Part shown: in pieces, positions 1 through 8,773 of the stretch
Numbering within the stretch: the stretch's first letter is position 1
Layout: each line of letters begins with the position of its first letter
DNA from: Cryobacterium frigoriphilum
GTDB lineage: Bacteria; Actinomycetota; Actinomycetes; Actinomycetales; Microbacteriaceae
NCBI RefSeq assembly: GCF_004403305.1
Contig: NZ_SOHE01000078.1
Span: 46,450 to 110,449 of the forward strand
DNA length: 64,000 nt
Direction: 5' to 3'
Translations under genes and position numbers: made by a program
The notes under the pieces: model-generated
What the model saw: only the letters and a program-made list of their open reading frames with translations
What the model was told of the DNA's origin: nothing
Database searches by the model: none

Positions 1-670
1 CCTGCATCTGCAGGACGCTCAGCGGCTGCCCGTACTGCACGGAATGACCTTCGACGTGCCGCGCGGGGCCTGCGTGGTACTCGGCGGCGAATCCGGAGCC
101 GGCAAGAGCACCGTCATGAAGATGGTCTTCGGCAGCTACGGCGCCGATTCCGGCCGCATCCTGCTCGGCCATCAGGGCTCGGTCCTCGATCTCGTCACCG
201 CCGCGCCGCGCCAGGTGCTCGCCGCCCGGCGTGAGACGGTGGGCTACGTGAGCCAGTTTCTGCGGGCCGTTCCCCGCGTTCCCGCCCTCGACGTGGTCGC
301 CGAGCCGCTGCTCGCCCGCGGGGTCGACCGGGCGAGCGCCCGCGAACGAGCCAGCGAGCTGCTGGCACGCCTCAGCATCCCCGAGCGGCTGTGGAAGCTG
401 CCGCCGGCCACGTTCTCCGGCGGCGAGCAGCAGCGGGTCAACATCGCGCGCGGCTTCATCTTCGAGCGGCCGCTGCTGCTGCTCGACGAACCCACTGCCT
501 CGCTCGACGCCCGCAATCGCGGCGTCGTGATCGACCTGATCCGCGAGAGTCTCGGTCACGGAACCGGAATGCTGGCGATCTTCCACGACGCCGACGTGCG
601 GGAGGCCGTCGCCGACCTGACCGTCGACGTGCAGTCGTTCACCCCGGTGCGCGACGAGGTCTTCGCATGA
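1..670 (+). CDS. phnL: Phosphonate C-P lyase system ATP-binding protein PhnL (5' end outside window)
   Basis: ABC-type ATPase of the carbon-phosphorus lyase system. The reading frame is open from base 2, so the true start lies upstream and only the last ~222 codons are here. Visible motifs: Walker A GGESGAGKST, signature FSGGEQQR and Walker B LLLLLDEPTASLD. The downstream genes are phosphonate genes, and the PhnL-type LLLDEPTASLDA stretch separates it from a transporter ATPase. PhnL is known to be needed, with PhnGHIJ, for making ribose-1-phosphonate triphosphate from phosphonate and ATP. Its stop overlaps the next start (ATGA), so the two are translationally coupled. Assignment to PhnL rather than PhnK rests on motif and gene order. 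Confidence 0.9.
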   Translation, partial: LHLQDAQRLPVLHGMTFDVPRGACVVLGGESGAGKSTVMKMVFGSYGADSGRILLGHQGSVLDLVTAAPRQVLAARRETVGYVSQFLRAVPRVPALDVVAEPLLARGVDRASARERASELLARLSIPERLWKLPPATFSGGEQQRVNIARGFIFERPLLLLDEPTASLDARNRGVVIDLIRESLGHGTGMLAIFHDADVREAVADLTVDVQSFTPVRDEVFA

Positions 671-1359
671 AGCGCTACGCCATTTACGCCGTGCCCGGAA
701 CCGGTGGTGAGCACGACTCGGCCGAAGCCCGGGCGCTCAAGTCCGTGGTCGACTCCTGGTATGCCCGCCCCGACCTCCAGGACCTGACGGTCAGCACGCG
801 CCGCTACGGTTTTCACGCCACCCTCGTGGCCCCGTTCCACCTGGCCGGCGCGCACACCGAGGGCGACCTGATCGAGGCGGTGCAGGCCTTCACGAACGGG
901 CGAGACCCGGTGGTGATTCCCGCCCCTCACCCGGCGGCGATGGGCAGTTTTCGCGCACTGCGGGCCGGGGGCGACCAGAGCGAGCTGAACGAATTCGCGG
1001 CATCCGTCGTCCGCGAGTTCGATCATTTCCGGGCTCCGCTGAGCGAAGCGGATGTGCACCGCCGCCGTGCCCCGCACCTCACCTGGCGCCAGCGCGAGCT
1101 CTTCGACCGCTGGGGCTACCCCTATGTCTTCGACGAGTTCACCTTTCACCTCACCCTCACCGATGCGCTGCCCGCCGAGCGCACGGTGGAGGTCGACGCT
1201 GCCCTGGCGCAGCACTTCGCCGGCGTTGCCGGCGTCGACGTGCCGCTGACCGGCCTCACGATCAGCGTGGAGCCCGAACCCGGCGCTGCCTTCGAGGTTC
1301 TGGCCGTCTCTCCCTTCGTTCATCCCCTTGCCCACAGCTTCGCTTTGGAGACCATCTGA
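667..1359 (+). CDS. DUF1045 phosphonate-metabolism protein, 2H phosphoesterase fold
   Basis: 230-residue protein of the family often annotated as a putative phosphonate metabolism protein (DUF1045). Two H-x-T motifs are visible, FHATLVAPF near residue 55 and FHLTLTD near residue 160, which is the signature of the 2H phosphoesterase superfamily. It sits between phnL and phnM with a 4-base overlap upstream and a 1-base overlap (TGATG) downstream, so it belongs to the C-P lyase operon. Enzymes with this fold open cyclic phosphates. The C-P lyase pathway makes 5-phosphoribosyl 1,2-cyclic phosphate, normally opened by PhnP, and no PhnP-like gene is in the window. Taking over PhnP's step is therefore a reasonable inference, not shown here. 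Confidence 0.85.
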   Translation: MKRYAIYAVPGTGGEHDSAEARALKSVVDSWYARPDLQDLTVSTRRYGFHATLVAPFHLAGAHTEGDLIEAVQAFTNGRDPVVIPAPHPAAMGSFRALRAGGDQSELNEFAASVVREFDHFRAPLSEADVHRRRAPHLTWRQRELFDRWGYPYVFDEFTFHLTLTDALPAERTVEVDAALAQHFAGVAGVDVPLTGLTISVEPEPGAAFEVLAVSPFVHPLAHSFALETI

Positions 1360-2537
1360 TGTCCCTCGTACTCACCAACGCCCAGATCGTGGTCGCCGAC
1401 CACGTCGTGCACGGCTCCCTGCGCATCACCAACGGTGTCATCGCCGAGGTGAGCGCCGACCCGCAGCTGACCGTCGACGACGTTCCCGGTCAGGACATGG
1501 GCGGCGACTATCTGCTGCCCGGCCTCGTCGAGCTGCACACCGACCAGGTCGAATCGCACTACCAGCCGCGTCCCAAGCGGTTTTGGGATCCGATCCCGGC
1601 CGTGATCGCCCACGATGCGCAGATGGCCGCGTCGGGAATGACGACCGTGCTCGACGCCATGCGCATCGGCAGCGGCCCCGGCGAGAATCGCATCAGCGGT
1701 GACGCACGCACGCTCGTGAAGGCCGTGATCCACGCCGCCGAGTCGGGACTGTTGCGCGCGGATCACTACGTGCACCTGCGCTGTGAGGTCGCGACCCCCG
1801 ACGTGGTTGACGTGTTCGACGAGGTGGGCGGGCACAAGCGGGTGCGGATGGTGTCGCTAATGGACCACACGCCCGGGCAGCGCCAGTACGCCGACGTCGA
1901 GGCCTTCCGCACCTACATGGTCGGCAAGCACAGCATGACCAACGTGCAGTTCGACCAGCACGTGGCCGAGCTGCACGTGCTCTCGTCGAAGTACTCCGAG
2001 GACAACCGCCGCCGCATGGCGGAGCGTGCCAACGAGCGCGGAATCACGATGGCGGCCCACGACGATGCGACCCAGGCTCACGTCGACGAGTCGACACGGG
2101 CGGGAGTGCGCATCTCCGAATTTCCGACGACCATCGTGGCTGCCCGAGCGGCACGAGCGGCCGGACAGCTCGTCGTCATGGGTGCCCCGAACATCGTTCG
2201 CGGCGGCTCGCACTCGGGCAACGTCTCGGCCACCGAGTTGTTGCACCTTGGGCTGCTCGACATTCTCTCGAGCGACTACGTGCCCGGCAGCCCCCTGCAG
2301 GCGATCTTTCTGCTCTTCAGTCGCGGTGACATCACTCTGCCGCAGGGTGCCGCGCTCGTGAGCGCCAACCCGGCGAGCGCCGCCGGTCTCGACGATCGCG
2401 GCGTGATCGCGCCGGGCAAGCGAGCCGATGTCATTCGCGTGCAGGCCTATGAGGGTGCCCCGACCGACCAGCACCCCCTCGGCTCGCCCGTGCCGATCGT
2501 GCGCGCCGTCTGGCGCGAGGGGCGGCGCGTCGCGTGA
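1359..2537 (+). CDS. phnM: Ribose 1-methylphosphonate 5-triphosphate diphosphatase PhnM
   Basis: 392-residue amidohydrolase-superfamily protein. The N-terminal beta domain ends in LLPGLVELHTDQVESHYQPRP, the PhnM form of the metal site, followed by HDAQMAASGMTTVLDA. Later metal-binding positions include AAHDD near residue 230, and SSDYVPGS near residue 306 matches the terminal aspartate. PhnM removes diphosphate from the ribose 1-phosphonate triphosphate intermediate. Length is close to the usual ~380 residues. It overlaps the upstream gene by one base and the downstream gene by four, consistent with a tight operon. Confidence 0.93.
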   Translation: MSLVLTNAQIVVADHVVHGSLRITNGVIAEVSADPQLTVDDVPGQDMGGDYLLPGLVELHTDQVESHYQPRPKRFWDPIPAVIAHDAQMAASGMTTVLDAMRIGSGPGENRISGDARTLVKAVIHAAESGLLRADHYVHLRCEVATPDVVDVFDEVGGHKRVRMVSLMDHTPGQRQYADVEAFRTYMVGKHSMTNVQFDQHVAELHVLSSKYSEDNRRRMAERANERGITMAAHDDATQAHVDESTRAGVRISEFPTTIVAARAARAAGQLVVMGAPNIVRGGSHSGNVSATELLHLGLLDILSSDYVPGSPLQAIFLLFSRGDITLPQGAALVSANPASAAGLDDRGVIAPGKRADVIRVQAYEGAPTDQHPLGSPVPIVRAVWREGRRVA

Positions 2538-3097
2538 GCGGCACCTTCGTCGCGGTCGTCGGGCCGAGCGGGTCGGGCAAGGACTCGATTCTCGAGTCCG
2601 CGCGCGTCGCGCTGATTGGGCAGGGCGACATCGTCTTCGCGCAGCGCCGGATCACGCGGCCCGCCAGCGCCGGGGAGGACCACCATCCGGTGGGCGAGGA
2701 CGAGTTCGATGCCGCCCTGAGCCGCGGGGAATTCGCCCTGACCTGGCAGGCCCACGGCCTGCGGTACGGAATCCCGGCCCACCTGGTCGACGTCGTCGCA
2801 TCCGGTGGCGTGGTGGTGGCCAATGTTTCGCGCGGAGTACTCGACCAGCTGCCGGCCGTGTTCACGACCGTGCGGGTGGCGCGGGTCACCGTCTCCGAAG
2901 AGGTGCGCCTCACCCGTATCCTCGCCCGCGGACGCGAGAATGCGGCAGCCGCGGCGGCACGGGTCGCGCGCCCCGACCCCGCACCGGATTTTGCGGTCGA
3001 TCTGGAGATTGTCAACGACGGCACGCTCGATGAGGCCAGCGCTGCGTTCGCGGCGTTCCTCTGGCAGGTGCGAAACACGGTTCGCACGCCCCGGTAG
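2534..3097 (+). CDS. phnN: Ribose 1,5-bisphosphate phosphokinase PhnN
   Basis: 187-residue guanylate-kinase-like P-loop kinase. The P-loop VVGPSGSGKDS starts near residue 8, followed by ITRPASAGEDHHPVGEDEF, a typical PhnN/GMP-kinase lid segment. PhnN converts ribose 1,5-bisphosphate to PRPP, the last step of the C-P lyase pathway. The start is GTG, inside a GTGA overlap with the phnM stop. It is the last gene of this operon; the following MFS gene is on the other strand. Confidence 0.92.
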   Translation: MSGTFVAVVGPSGSGKDSILESARVALIGQGDIVFAQRRITRPASAGEDHHPVGEDEFDAALSRGEFALTWQAHGLRYGIPAHLVDVVASGGVVVANVSRGVLDQLPAVFTTVRVARVTVSEEVRLTRILARGRENAAAAAARVARPDPAPDFAVDLEIVNDGTLDEASAAFAAFLWQVRNTVRTPR

Positions 3098-3107
3098 CAC
3101 CCGCCGC

Positions 3108-3158
3108 GGTGTTTCAGCTGCCCGGTGTTTCAGCTGCCCCGTGGTTCAGCTGCCCCGG
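3108..3158. repeat. Short tandem repeat at the 3' ends of phnN and the MFS gene
   Basis: Three near-identical copies of a unit containing TTTCAGCTGCCC (the third reads GTTCAGCTGCCC) lie in tandem. The last copy carries the stop codon of the minus-strand MFS gene. It looks like slippage duplication of the tail of that gene. No T-rich terminator hairpin was seen between these convergent genes. Confidence 0.7.
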
Positions 3159-4354
3159 GCCAGCAAGGCGCCGACTGCCGCGAGGCCGGCCAGGATAGCC
3201 GTCATCGCGGCGAAGGATCCGATCGAGTCGGCGAACAGCGGGCCGAGGGCCGGCGTCAGCGCCACGAGCACCGTCAGCGGCGCGCTGAAGACGCCGTTGA
3301 TCGAGCCGTAGTTCGCCGACCCCCAGCGGTCGCTCACCGAATTCGCCTGCACCAGCGTCTGGGTGCCTCGAATCGCGCCGGCGATAATCGCCACGACCAG
3401 CAGCAGCCAGACGGGTGCCGACAGCCATGAGATGGCGAGCAGCGCGACGGCCGACGCCGCCGCAACCGCGGCCAGCGGCACCCAGGGCTGCCGATCACGC
3501 GGCAGAACCATGAACAGCAGACGCCCGACGACCTGCCCCGCGCCGACCAGGCCCAGTGTGATTGCCGCGAGTTCGTACGAGACGCCCTTTTCGAGCAGCA
3601 CCGGGATGATGCTGATCGTCACCGTGTACAGAGACAGGGCGATTGCGGCGGTCGCGAGCAGCAGCATCCAGAAGCGGCGCTGCCGCAGCACGGTGCGCAC
3701 GGTGTGCACCTCGGTGTGCTCGAGGTGCGGGCGCGGTGCCCACGCACGCTCGAGTGAGAACCAGTGCAGCGGCACCGTGACGACGAAAAGGATGCCGGCG
3801 AGCACCAGGAAGGTCGTGCGCCAGTCCGTCACCGCGAGCAGCGCCACCACGATCGGGGCGAAGATCGTCGACGCGAGCCCGCCCGCCAGCGTCAACACGG
3901 TCAAAGGCACCTGGCGCCGCTCTCCGTAGCGGTGGGTGATCACGGTGAAGGCGGCCTGGTAGAGAACACCCGCCTGGGCCAGTCCCACCAGTCCCCAGCC
4001 GATCGCGAACACGACGGGGGTGGGAGACAGGGCGACCACGCACATTCCGGTTGCGCCCACGACCGACCCTGCGGTCATGATCAGCCGCGGGCCAGTGCGG
4101 TCGAGAACGAAGCCCACCGCGATGCCCACACCCGCCGAGACCACGAGGCCCAGCGCGTACAGCCCCATCACGAGCGACAACGACCACCCGGTGTCCTCGG
4201 CGATCACCGGGGCCGCCACGATGAGCGCATAGAACAGCACGCCCCAGCTCACGATCTGGCCCAGCGACAGAGCGGCGAGTCGACGGTGCAGCCGAGCGGG
4301 TTGGGCGCCCAACGGCTCGAGCGGGGCGAGCCTCGGCTCTGCGATCACCTTCAT
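3146..4354 (-). CDS. MFS transporter, substrate unknown
   Basis: 402 residues with about 12 predicted membrane segments, starting at LAALSLGQIVSWGVLFYALIVAAPVI. The conserved loop after helix 2 reads GFVLDRTGPRL, in the place of the MFS motif A. It resembles the oxalate/formate antiporter-like and Nar-like MFS groups, but I cannot name the substrate. It lies on the opposite strand between phnN and phnD, splitting the phosphonate enzymes from their importer. A role in moving a phosphonate breakdown product is possible by position only. Confidence 0.75.
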   Translation of the reverse strand: MKVIAEPRLAPLEPLGAQPARLHRRLAALSLGQIVSWGVLFYALIVAAPVIAEDTGWSLSLVMGLYALGLVVSAGVGIAVGFVLDRTGPRLIMTAGSVVGATGMCVVALSPTPVVFAIGWGLVGLAQAGVLYQAAFTVITHRYGERRQVPLTVLTLAGGLASTIFAPIVVALLAVTDWRTTFLVLAGILFVVTVPLHWFSLERAWAPRPHLEHTEVHTVRTVLRQRRFWMLLLATAAIALSLYTVTISIIPVLLEKGVSYELAAITLGLVGAGQVVGRLLFMVLPRDRQPWVPLAAVAAASAVALLAISWLSAPVWLLLVVAIIAGAIRGTQTLVQANSVSDRWGSANYGSINGVFSAPLTVLVALTPALGPLFADSIGSFAAMTAILAGLAAVGALLARGS

Positions 4355-4537
4355 TCTGCGACCCTATCGGCGGGTCGACCGGGTTTGCGTCCCTCGAGGG
4401 CTCCGTCACCTGCTGTTCGCTTCATCGTCATCTCCCGTCGCACCTCGTACGCCCCACTGTTAATCAAGCAACGCAAGAATCTTGAGGTACTCACGACCGA
4501 CGCTCGTCGGGCCGCACTCCACGAAAGGCACTCTTCG

Positions 4538-5476
4538 ATGCATTTCCCCACTCGAGCTAAAGGGCTTCTGGCCAGTTTCGCCCTGGTCGCCGCGCTCACC
4601 GGTTGTGCTGCCACCAGTACCGCAGCCGAGACACCCGAAACTCCCGACAAGCTCGTCTTCGCGCAGATTCCCAGCGAATCAGCCCAAGGCATCGCCGAAA
4701 ACAATGCGGCCATCATTGCGGCCATCGAGGAGACGACCGGCATCGAGGTCGAAATCCAGCAGGTCACCGACTACGCGGCGGTCATCGAAGGTCTGCGGGC
4801 CGGCCAGATTCAGCTCGCGGCTCTGGGCCCGTTCTCGTACATGGTCGCCAAAGACAGCGGCGCGGGCGTCGAGGCACTCGGCGCCCTCGTCGACGACCCG
4901 GATCAGGAGCCCGGCTACAAGTCGTACGGAATCGTGCCGGCCGGCAGCGACATCACCGACCTCGCGGGTTTCGCGGGCAAGACCGTGTGCTTCGTCGACC
5001 CGACCTCAACCTCGGGCTTTCTCTACCCCAGCGCCGGATTACTTGACCTGGACATCGACCCCGAGACCGGCGTCACCCCGGTCTTCGCCGGCGGCCACGA
5101 TGCCTCGGCTCTGTCGGTCGCCGACGGCACCTGCGACGCAGGCTTCGCCTACGACACGATGGTCACCACTCAGATCATCGAATCGGGCAGCCTGAAAGAG
5201 GGCGACCTGGAGGTCGTCTGGGAGTCCGAGACGATTGCCGGCAGCCCGTACGTCGCCAGCGACACTCTTCCCGCAGACCTGATCGAGCAGCTTCAGGACA
5301 TCTTTGCGACGGACCTGAACATTCCGGCCCTGGTCGAATCGGGCATCTGCTCGTCGGCAGCCGACTGCCAGCTCCCCGAGGAAAGCGAGTATGGCTTCAT
5401 CCCGGTCGAGGATTCGCTCTATGACGGTGTGCGCGCCGTCTGCGCGACCACGAAGGCCGCAGCCTGCAACGTCTGA
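4538..5476 (+). CDS. phnD: Phosphonate ABC transporter substrate-binding lipoprotein PhnD
   Basis: 312 residues. The start ATG is preceded by GAAAGG at good spacing; a much longer open frame upstream (from about 3764) is antisense shadow. The signal peptide ends in a lipobox ALTGC with the lipidated cysteine at residue 23. The mature part reads DKLVFAQIPSESAQ, then YAAVIEGLRAGQIQLAALGPFSYMVA and CFVDPTSTSGFLYPSA, which are PhnD-family ligand-binding blocks. It captures phosphonates or phosphate esters outside the membrane for PhnC/PhnE. The ~180 bases between it and the divergent MFS gene hold no other gene. Confidence 0.92.
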   Translation: MHFPTRAKGLLASFALVAALTGCAATSTAAETPETPDKLVFAQIPSESAQGIAENNAAIIAAIEETTGIEVEIQQVTDYAAVIEGLRAGQIQLAALGPFSYMVAKDSGAGVEALGALVDDPDQEPGYKSYGIVPAGSDITDLAGFAGKTVCFVDPTSTSGFLYPSAGLLDLDIDPETGVTPVFAGGHDASALSVADGTCDAGFAYDTMVTTQIIESGSLKEGDLEVVWESETIAGSPYVASDTLPADLIEQLQDIFATDLNIPALVESGICSSAADCQLPEESEYGFIPVEDSLYDGVRAVCATTKAAACNV

Positions 5477-5484
5477 CCCACTAG

Positions 5485-5517
5485 CGGTGTGGATCGAGCC
5501 CTGCTCGATCCACACCG
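5485..5517 (+). terminator. Hairpin between phnD and phnC (possible attenuator)
   Basis: A perfect 14-bp stem, CGGTGTGGATCGAG paired with CTCGATCCACACCG, closes a 5-base loop 8 bases after the phnD stop. No run of T follows, so it is more likely a partial terminator or an mRNA-protecting hairpin. Either would give more PhnD than PhnC/PhnE, as is common for binding-protein transporters. Confidence 0.7.
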
Positions 5518-5530
5518 TCTCTGCATGCCC

Positions 5531-5593
5531 CCGAGAACGCTGAGAACTCCGAGAACACCGAGAACTCCGAGAACACCGAGAAACGAGAACCTC
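5531..5593 (+). repeat. 9-base tandem repeat (GAGAACNCC) just before phnC
   Basis: Five in-phase 9-base units beginning GAGAAC at 5533, 5542, 5551, 5560 and 5569 are followed by two imperfect copies (5578, 5585). They fill the space between the phnD hairpin and the phnC start, including the region where a ribosome-binding site should be. No good Shine-Dalgarno is seen apart from purines inside the repeat. Confidence 0.85.
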
Positions 5594-5595
5594 CG

Positions 5596-6402
5596 ATGAC
5601 TGTCGCTGCTGCGAACCAGACGATCCCCGAGCCCGCGGACATCCGCTTCGAAGGCGTGACCAAGTCGTTCGGAAGTGTCACCGCCCTCGACGATGTGAGC
5701 GTGTCATTCGCGCCGAACAAGATCAACGTGCTGCTGGGACTCTCCGGCTCGGGCAAGTCGACGATGCTGCGCCACATCAACGGGCTGCACAAGCCGACTC
5801 AGGGCGATGTCTGGACGCTCGGTACCCCCGTGCATTCCGCCGGACAGTCCGCCATGCGCCGGCTGCGCAACAACGTCGGCATGATTTTTCAGCAGTTCCA
5901 TCTTGTCGAGTCGTCTTCGGTGTTGGAGAACGTGTGCACCGGCCAGCTGGGCTCGCTGCGCGGCCCACGGTTCGGGCTGTGGAGTTACCCGCGGGCCGTG
6001 CGCGAGGCTGCCATGGATCAGCTCGCCCGGGTCGGGCTGGCCGACAAGGCATTTCAGCGCGCCGGCTCGCTCTCGGGCGGCCAGCAACAACGGGTGGCCA
6101 TCGCACGCGCCCTGATTCAGCGCCCCACCGTGCTGCTGGCCGACGAACCCGTCGCCTCCCTCGACCCGGTGTCATCGGCCGGGGTGATCGAGCTGTTGAC
6201 CCAGATCAGCCGTGAAGAGAACCTCACCGTCATCTGCAGCCTGCACCAGGTGCAGATCGCGCTCTCGTTCGCTGACCGGATCGTGGGGCTGAACGCCGGC
6301 CGCGTCGTGCTCGACCGCTCCGCCGCCGGCATGACCCACGACGACGTGGATGGCATCTATGCCGCCGAGCCGGTCGACCAGCGCCTGGCGATGGCCGTCT
6401 AG
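5596..6402 (+). CDS. phnC: Phosphonate ABC transporter ATP-binding protein PhnC
   Basis: 268 residues. Walker A GLSGSGKST is near residue 52, Q-loop MIFQQFHLV near residue 100, signature LSGGQQQR near residue 160 and Walker B VLLADEPVASLDP follows. The LVESSSVLENVCTGQLG segment is typical of PhnC. It powers import through PhnE. The stop is followed directly by the phnE ATG without any gap. Confidence 0.93.
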   Translation: MTVAAANQTIPEPADIRFEGVTKSFGSVTALDDVSVSFAPNKINVLLGLSGSGKSTMLRHINGLHKPTQGDVWTLGTPVHSAGQSAMRRLRNNVGMIFQQFHLVESSSVLENVCTGQLGSLRGPRFGLWSYPRAVREAAMDQLARVGLADKAFQRAGSLSGGQQQRVAIARALIQRPTVLLADEPVASLDPVSSAGVIELLTQISREENLTVICSLHQVQIALSFADRIVGLNAGRVVLDRSAAGMTHDDVDGIYAAEPVDQRLAMAV

Positions 6403-8124
6403 ATGGCCGTCGTCACCGAGATCAGACACTCGACACCCACGCCTACTCCCCTGCCGCCACGCCCCCGCGCCAGCGCGAACCGCGTCGCGGCCTGGGGGGC
6501 CCTGATCGTGGTGCTGGGCGCCGCAATCTGGTCGGTCGCCGACCTCGAGATCAACATCGCGTCGATGGTGCAGAGCCTCGGCAACGCGGCGGACTTCACC
6601 TCCCGAGTCTTTCCGCTGGACTTCCCACCCCTGGGCGAGCTGCTCGTGATGACCGGCCAGACACTCGCGATCGTCGTGGTCGCCACGGTCCTCGCGGTGC
6701 TGCTGAGCCTGCCGGTCGCGATCTTCGCCGCGTCAAACACGACCAGCGGCCCCGTGATGCACGGCGCCGCCCGCATCATCATCGTGCTGAGCCGCGCCGT
6801 ACCCGACCTCATCTTCGCGATCATCTTCTTTCGCCTCTTCGGCCTCGGCGCGCTGCCGGGCATTCTGGCCCTGGGCCTGCACTCGATCGGCATGATCGGC
6901 AAGCTCTACGCCGATGCAATCGAAGAACTCGACGGCGGCCCGGCCGAAGCCGTGCGTGCCACCGGCGGCAGCCGCGTGCAGTGGATCACGAGCACGGTCA
7001 TCCCCCAGCTGATGCCGCAGCTGATCGCCACCGCCCTGCACCGCTTCGACATCAACCTGCGCACGTCGGTACTGCTCGGCTACGTCGGCGTCGGGGGCAT
7101 CGGTCTCGAGCTCGCCAACGCCCTGCGCACGATGCAATACCAACGCGGCATGGCTCTCGCGCTCATCATTCTGCTGCTCTGCATCGGCGTCGAGATGCTC
7201 TCCGGGGCGGTTCGCGCCCGTTTGCTCGGCCGAGTGCGGCCGGGTCGCGGCGGGGCACGAGGATTCATCGATCGGATCGCAGCCGGCTGGATCACCGCGC
7301 CGCGCGGCGGCCGTGAGCCGCAGCGCACCCGTGCTGGCCGCATCCGCATCGCGCCGCAATGGGACAGTGAGCGTATCCGCCGGTTTGCCGGCGTCGGGCT
7401 GACGGTTGCCATCGTCGCGCTGGCGACCCTGTATGCCGACCTGAATTTTTCGACCCTGCTGAAGGACCTGCTCGCGGTGCCGCAGCTGATGGGGATATTC
7501 CTGCCGCCTTCGCCGCAGGACCTGCTGGGCACCCTGCTCGAGTCGATGCTCGTGACGATTCAGATCGGGCTGGCCGCGACGCTCCTGGGCCTCGTGCTGG
7601 CCCTGCCGATCGGCATCCTGGCCGCGCGCAACGTGGCTCCGAGCGCGCGCGTCGCCAATCTCTTCCGCACGATCATCGTTGTCATTCGCGGCCTGCCCGA
7701 GCTGATTCTCGCGATCGTGTTCATCGTGATCACCGGCCTCGGCCCGATCCCCGGCACCCTGGCGCTCGCGATCGGGTCCGTGGGGCTGCTCGGCAAACTG
7801 GTCGCGGACTCACTGGAAGAGACCGACGTGCGGGTGCAGGATGCCGTGCGGGCGACCGGGGCGACCGGCAGCCAGGTGTTCTACGCCGCCACGCTGCGCC
7901 AGGCCATGCCACAGTTCATCGCGCACATTCTCTACCAACTCGACGTGAACATCCGCTCGGCGACGCTGCTCGGCATCGTCGGCGCCGGCGGTATCGGCTT
8001 CTACCTGCTGAACGCGAGCCGCGTGCAGGCGTTCGACGTGGTCAGCTTCATCATCGTGATGGTGCTCGTCACCGTTCTGGCCGTCGAAGCACTCGCCGTG
8101 TGGACGCGCCGCACCCTGCGCTGA
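6403..8124 (+). CDS. phnE: Fused two-domain phosphonate ABC permease PhnE
   Basis: 573 residues, twice the usual ~270. Two homologous BPD-transporter permease halves are visible. The EAA-type loop of half 1 is AEAVRATGGSRVQW (near residue 190), ending in GYVGVGGIGLEL; half 2 has VQDAVRATGATGSQV (near residue 480), ending in GIVGAGGIGFYLL. A basic linker of ~60 residues (about 270-330) joins them. One chain therefore supplies both membrane half-sites that separate PhnE1 and PhnE2 supply elsewhere. It starts at the base after the phnC stop. Confidence 0.92.
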   Translation: MAVVTEIRHSTPTPTPLPPRPRASANRVAAWGALIVVLGAAIWSVADLEINIASMVQSLGNAADFTSRVFPLDFPPLGELLVMTGQTLAIVVVATVLAVLLSLPVAIFAASNTTSGPVMHGAARIIIVLSRAVPDLIFAIIFFRLFGLGALPGILALGLHSIGMIGKLYADAIEELDGGPAEAVRATGGSRVQWITSTVIPQLMPQLIATALHRFDINLRTSVLLGYVGVGGIGLELANALRTMQYQRGMALALIILLLCIGVEMLSGAVRARLLGRVRPGRGGARGFIDRIAAGWITAPRGGREPQRTRAGRIRIAPQWDSERIRRFAGVGLTVAIVALATLYADLNFSTLLKDLLAVPQLMGIFLPPSPQDLLGTLLESMLVTIQIGLAATLLGLVLALPIGILAARNVAPSARVANLFRTIIVVIRGLPELILAIVFIVITGLGPIPGTLALAIGSVGLLGKLVADSLEETDVRVQDAVRATGATGSQVFYAATLRQAMPQFIAHILYQLDVNIRSATLLGIVGAGGIGFYLLNASRVQAFDVVSFIIVMVLVTVLAVEALAVWTRRTLR

Positions 8125-8173
8125 CCCTGGCGGCGAGCGGATTTCGTCACCTGCCGGGGCGGCGCGCTCGCGC

Positions 8174-8707
8174 ATGCTGTTGACTGGAGAGATGACCACG
8201 GCGCCGCGAATTCTTTCGATCAGAGACACAACCGAGTGGCGGGCGGAGACCCTGCCGACGATCGACGTCACGCTGCGGACCTGCATCCATAACAGCGACT
8301 GGTTGCAGGGCGCGCCGACCGCGTTCGACACGGAGCACAACGAAACGGCCCGCCTCTACGCCACCAACAGCGGCATCTCGCCGACGATCCTGGGCCCCTT
8401 CTCCCCCGATCTGCCGGCACACTCGATTCCCCATGGCTACACCGTCTTGGAACTCTTCGAGAAGCGTGCGGTCATCACCAATGGAAAGCTCGTGCGCATC
8501 TGGCGCCAGAGATTTGACGCCGAGCAGGGCATGCGCGACGGTGGCGGCATTCACGCCATTACCGAGGGCACGATATTCGGCCATCTGAGCGTGCGGCTCG
8601 ACAACTCGATCGGCCATGCGGTGCGCCAGGCCGAGGTGCTCTCGGCGCGCATGAACGGCGCCCCCGTCATCGTCGCGCGGCTGCTGAGCAGAGTTGACTG
8701 GCACTGA
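8174..8707 (+). CDS. Hypothetical protein downstream of phnE
   Basis: 177 residues if the first ATG is used; a second in-frame ATG at 8192 directly follows GGAGAG but at very short spacing, so the start is not settled. I do not recognise a family. The protein is soluble, with no signal peptide or membrane segment. It follows phnE by 50 bases on the same strand and might be cotranscribed. The last residues, LLSRVDWH, run into a short repeat of TGACTGGC/TGACTCGC just after the stop. Confidence 0.55.
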   Translation: MLLTGEMTTAPRILSIRDTTEWRAETLPTIDVTLRTCIHNSDWLQGAPTAFDTEHNETARLYATNSGISPTILGPFSPDLPAHSIPHGYTVLELFEKRAVITNGKLVRIWRQRFDAEQGMRDGGGIHAITEGTIFGHLSVRLDNSIGHAVRQAEVLSARMNGAPVIVARLLSRVDWH

Positions 8708-8773
8708 CTGGCGCTGACTCGCGCTGACAGGCGCCCCCAGCGCCGCTACGATCGGTTCTAAAAGGAGAACCCC

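Noticed and set aside
3764..4537. Upstream extension of the phnD frame
   Set aside because: No family similarity; lies antisense to the MFS gene. PhnD begins at the ATG at 4538 with a lipoprotein signal.
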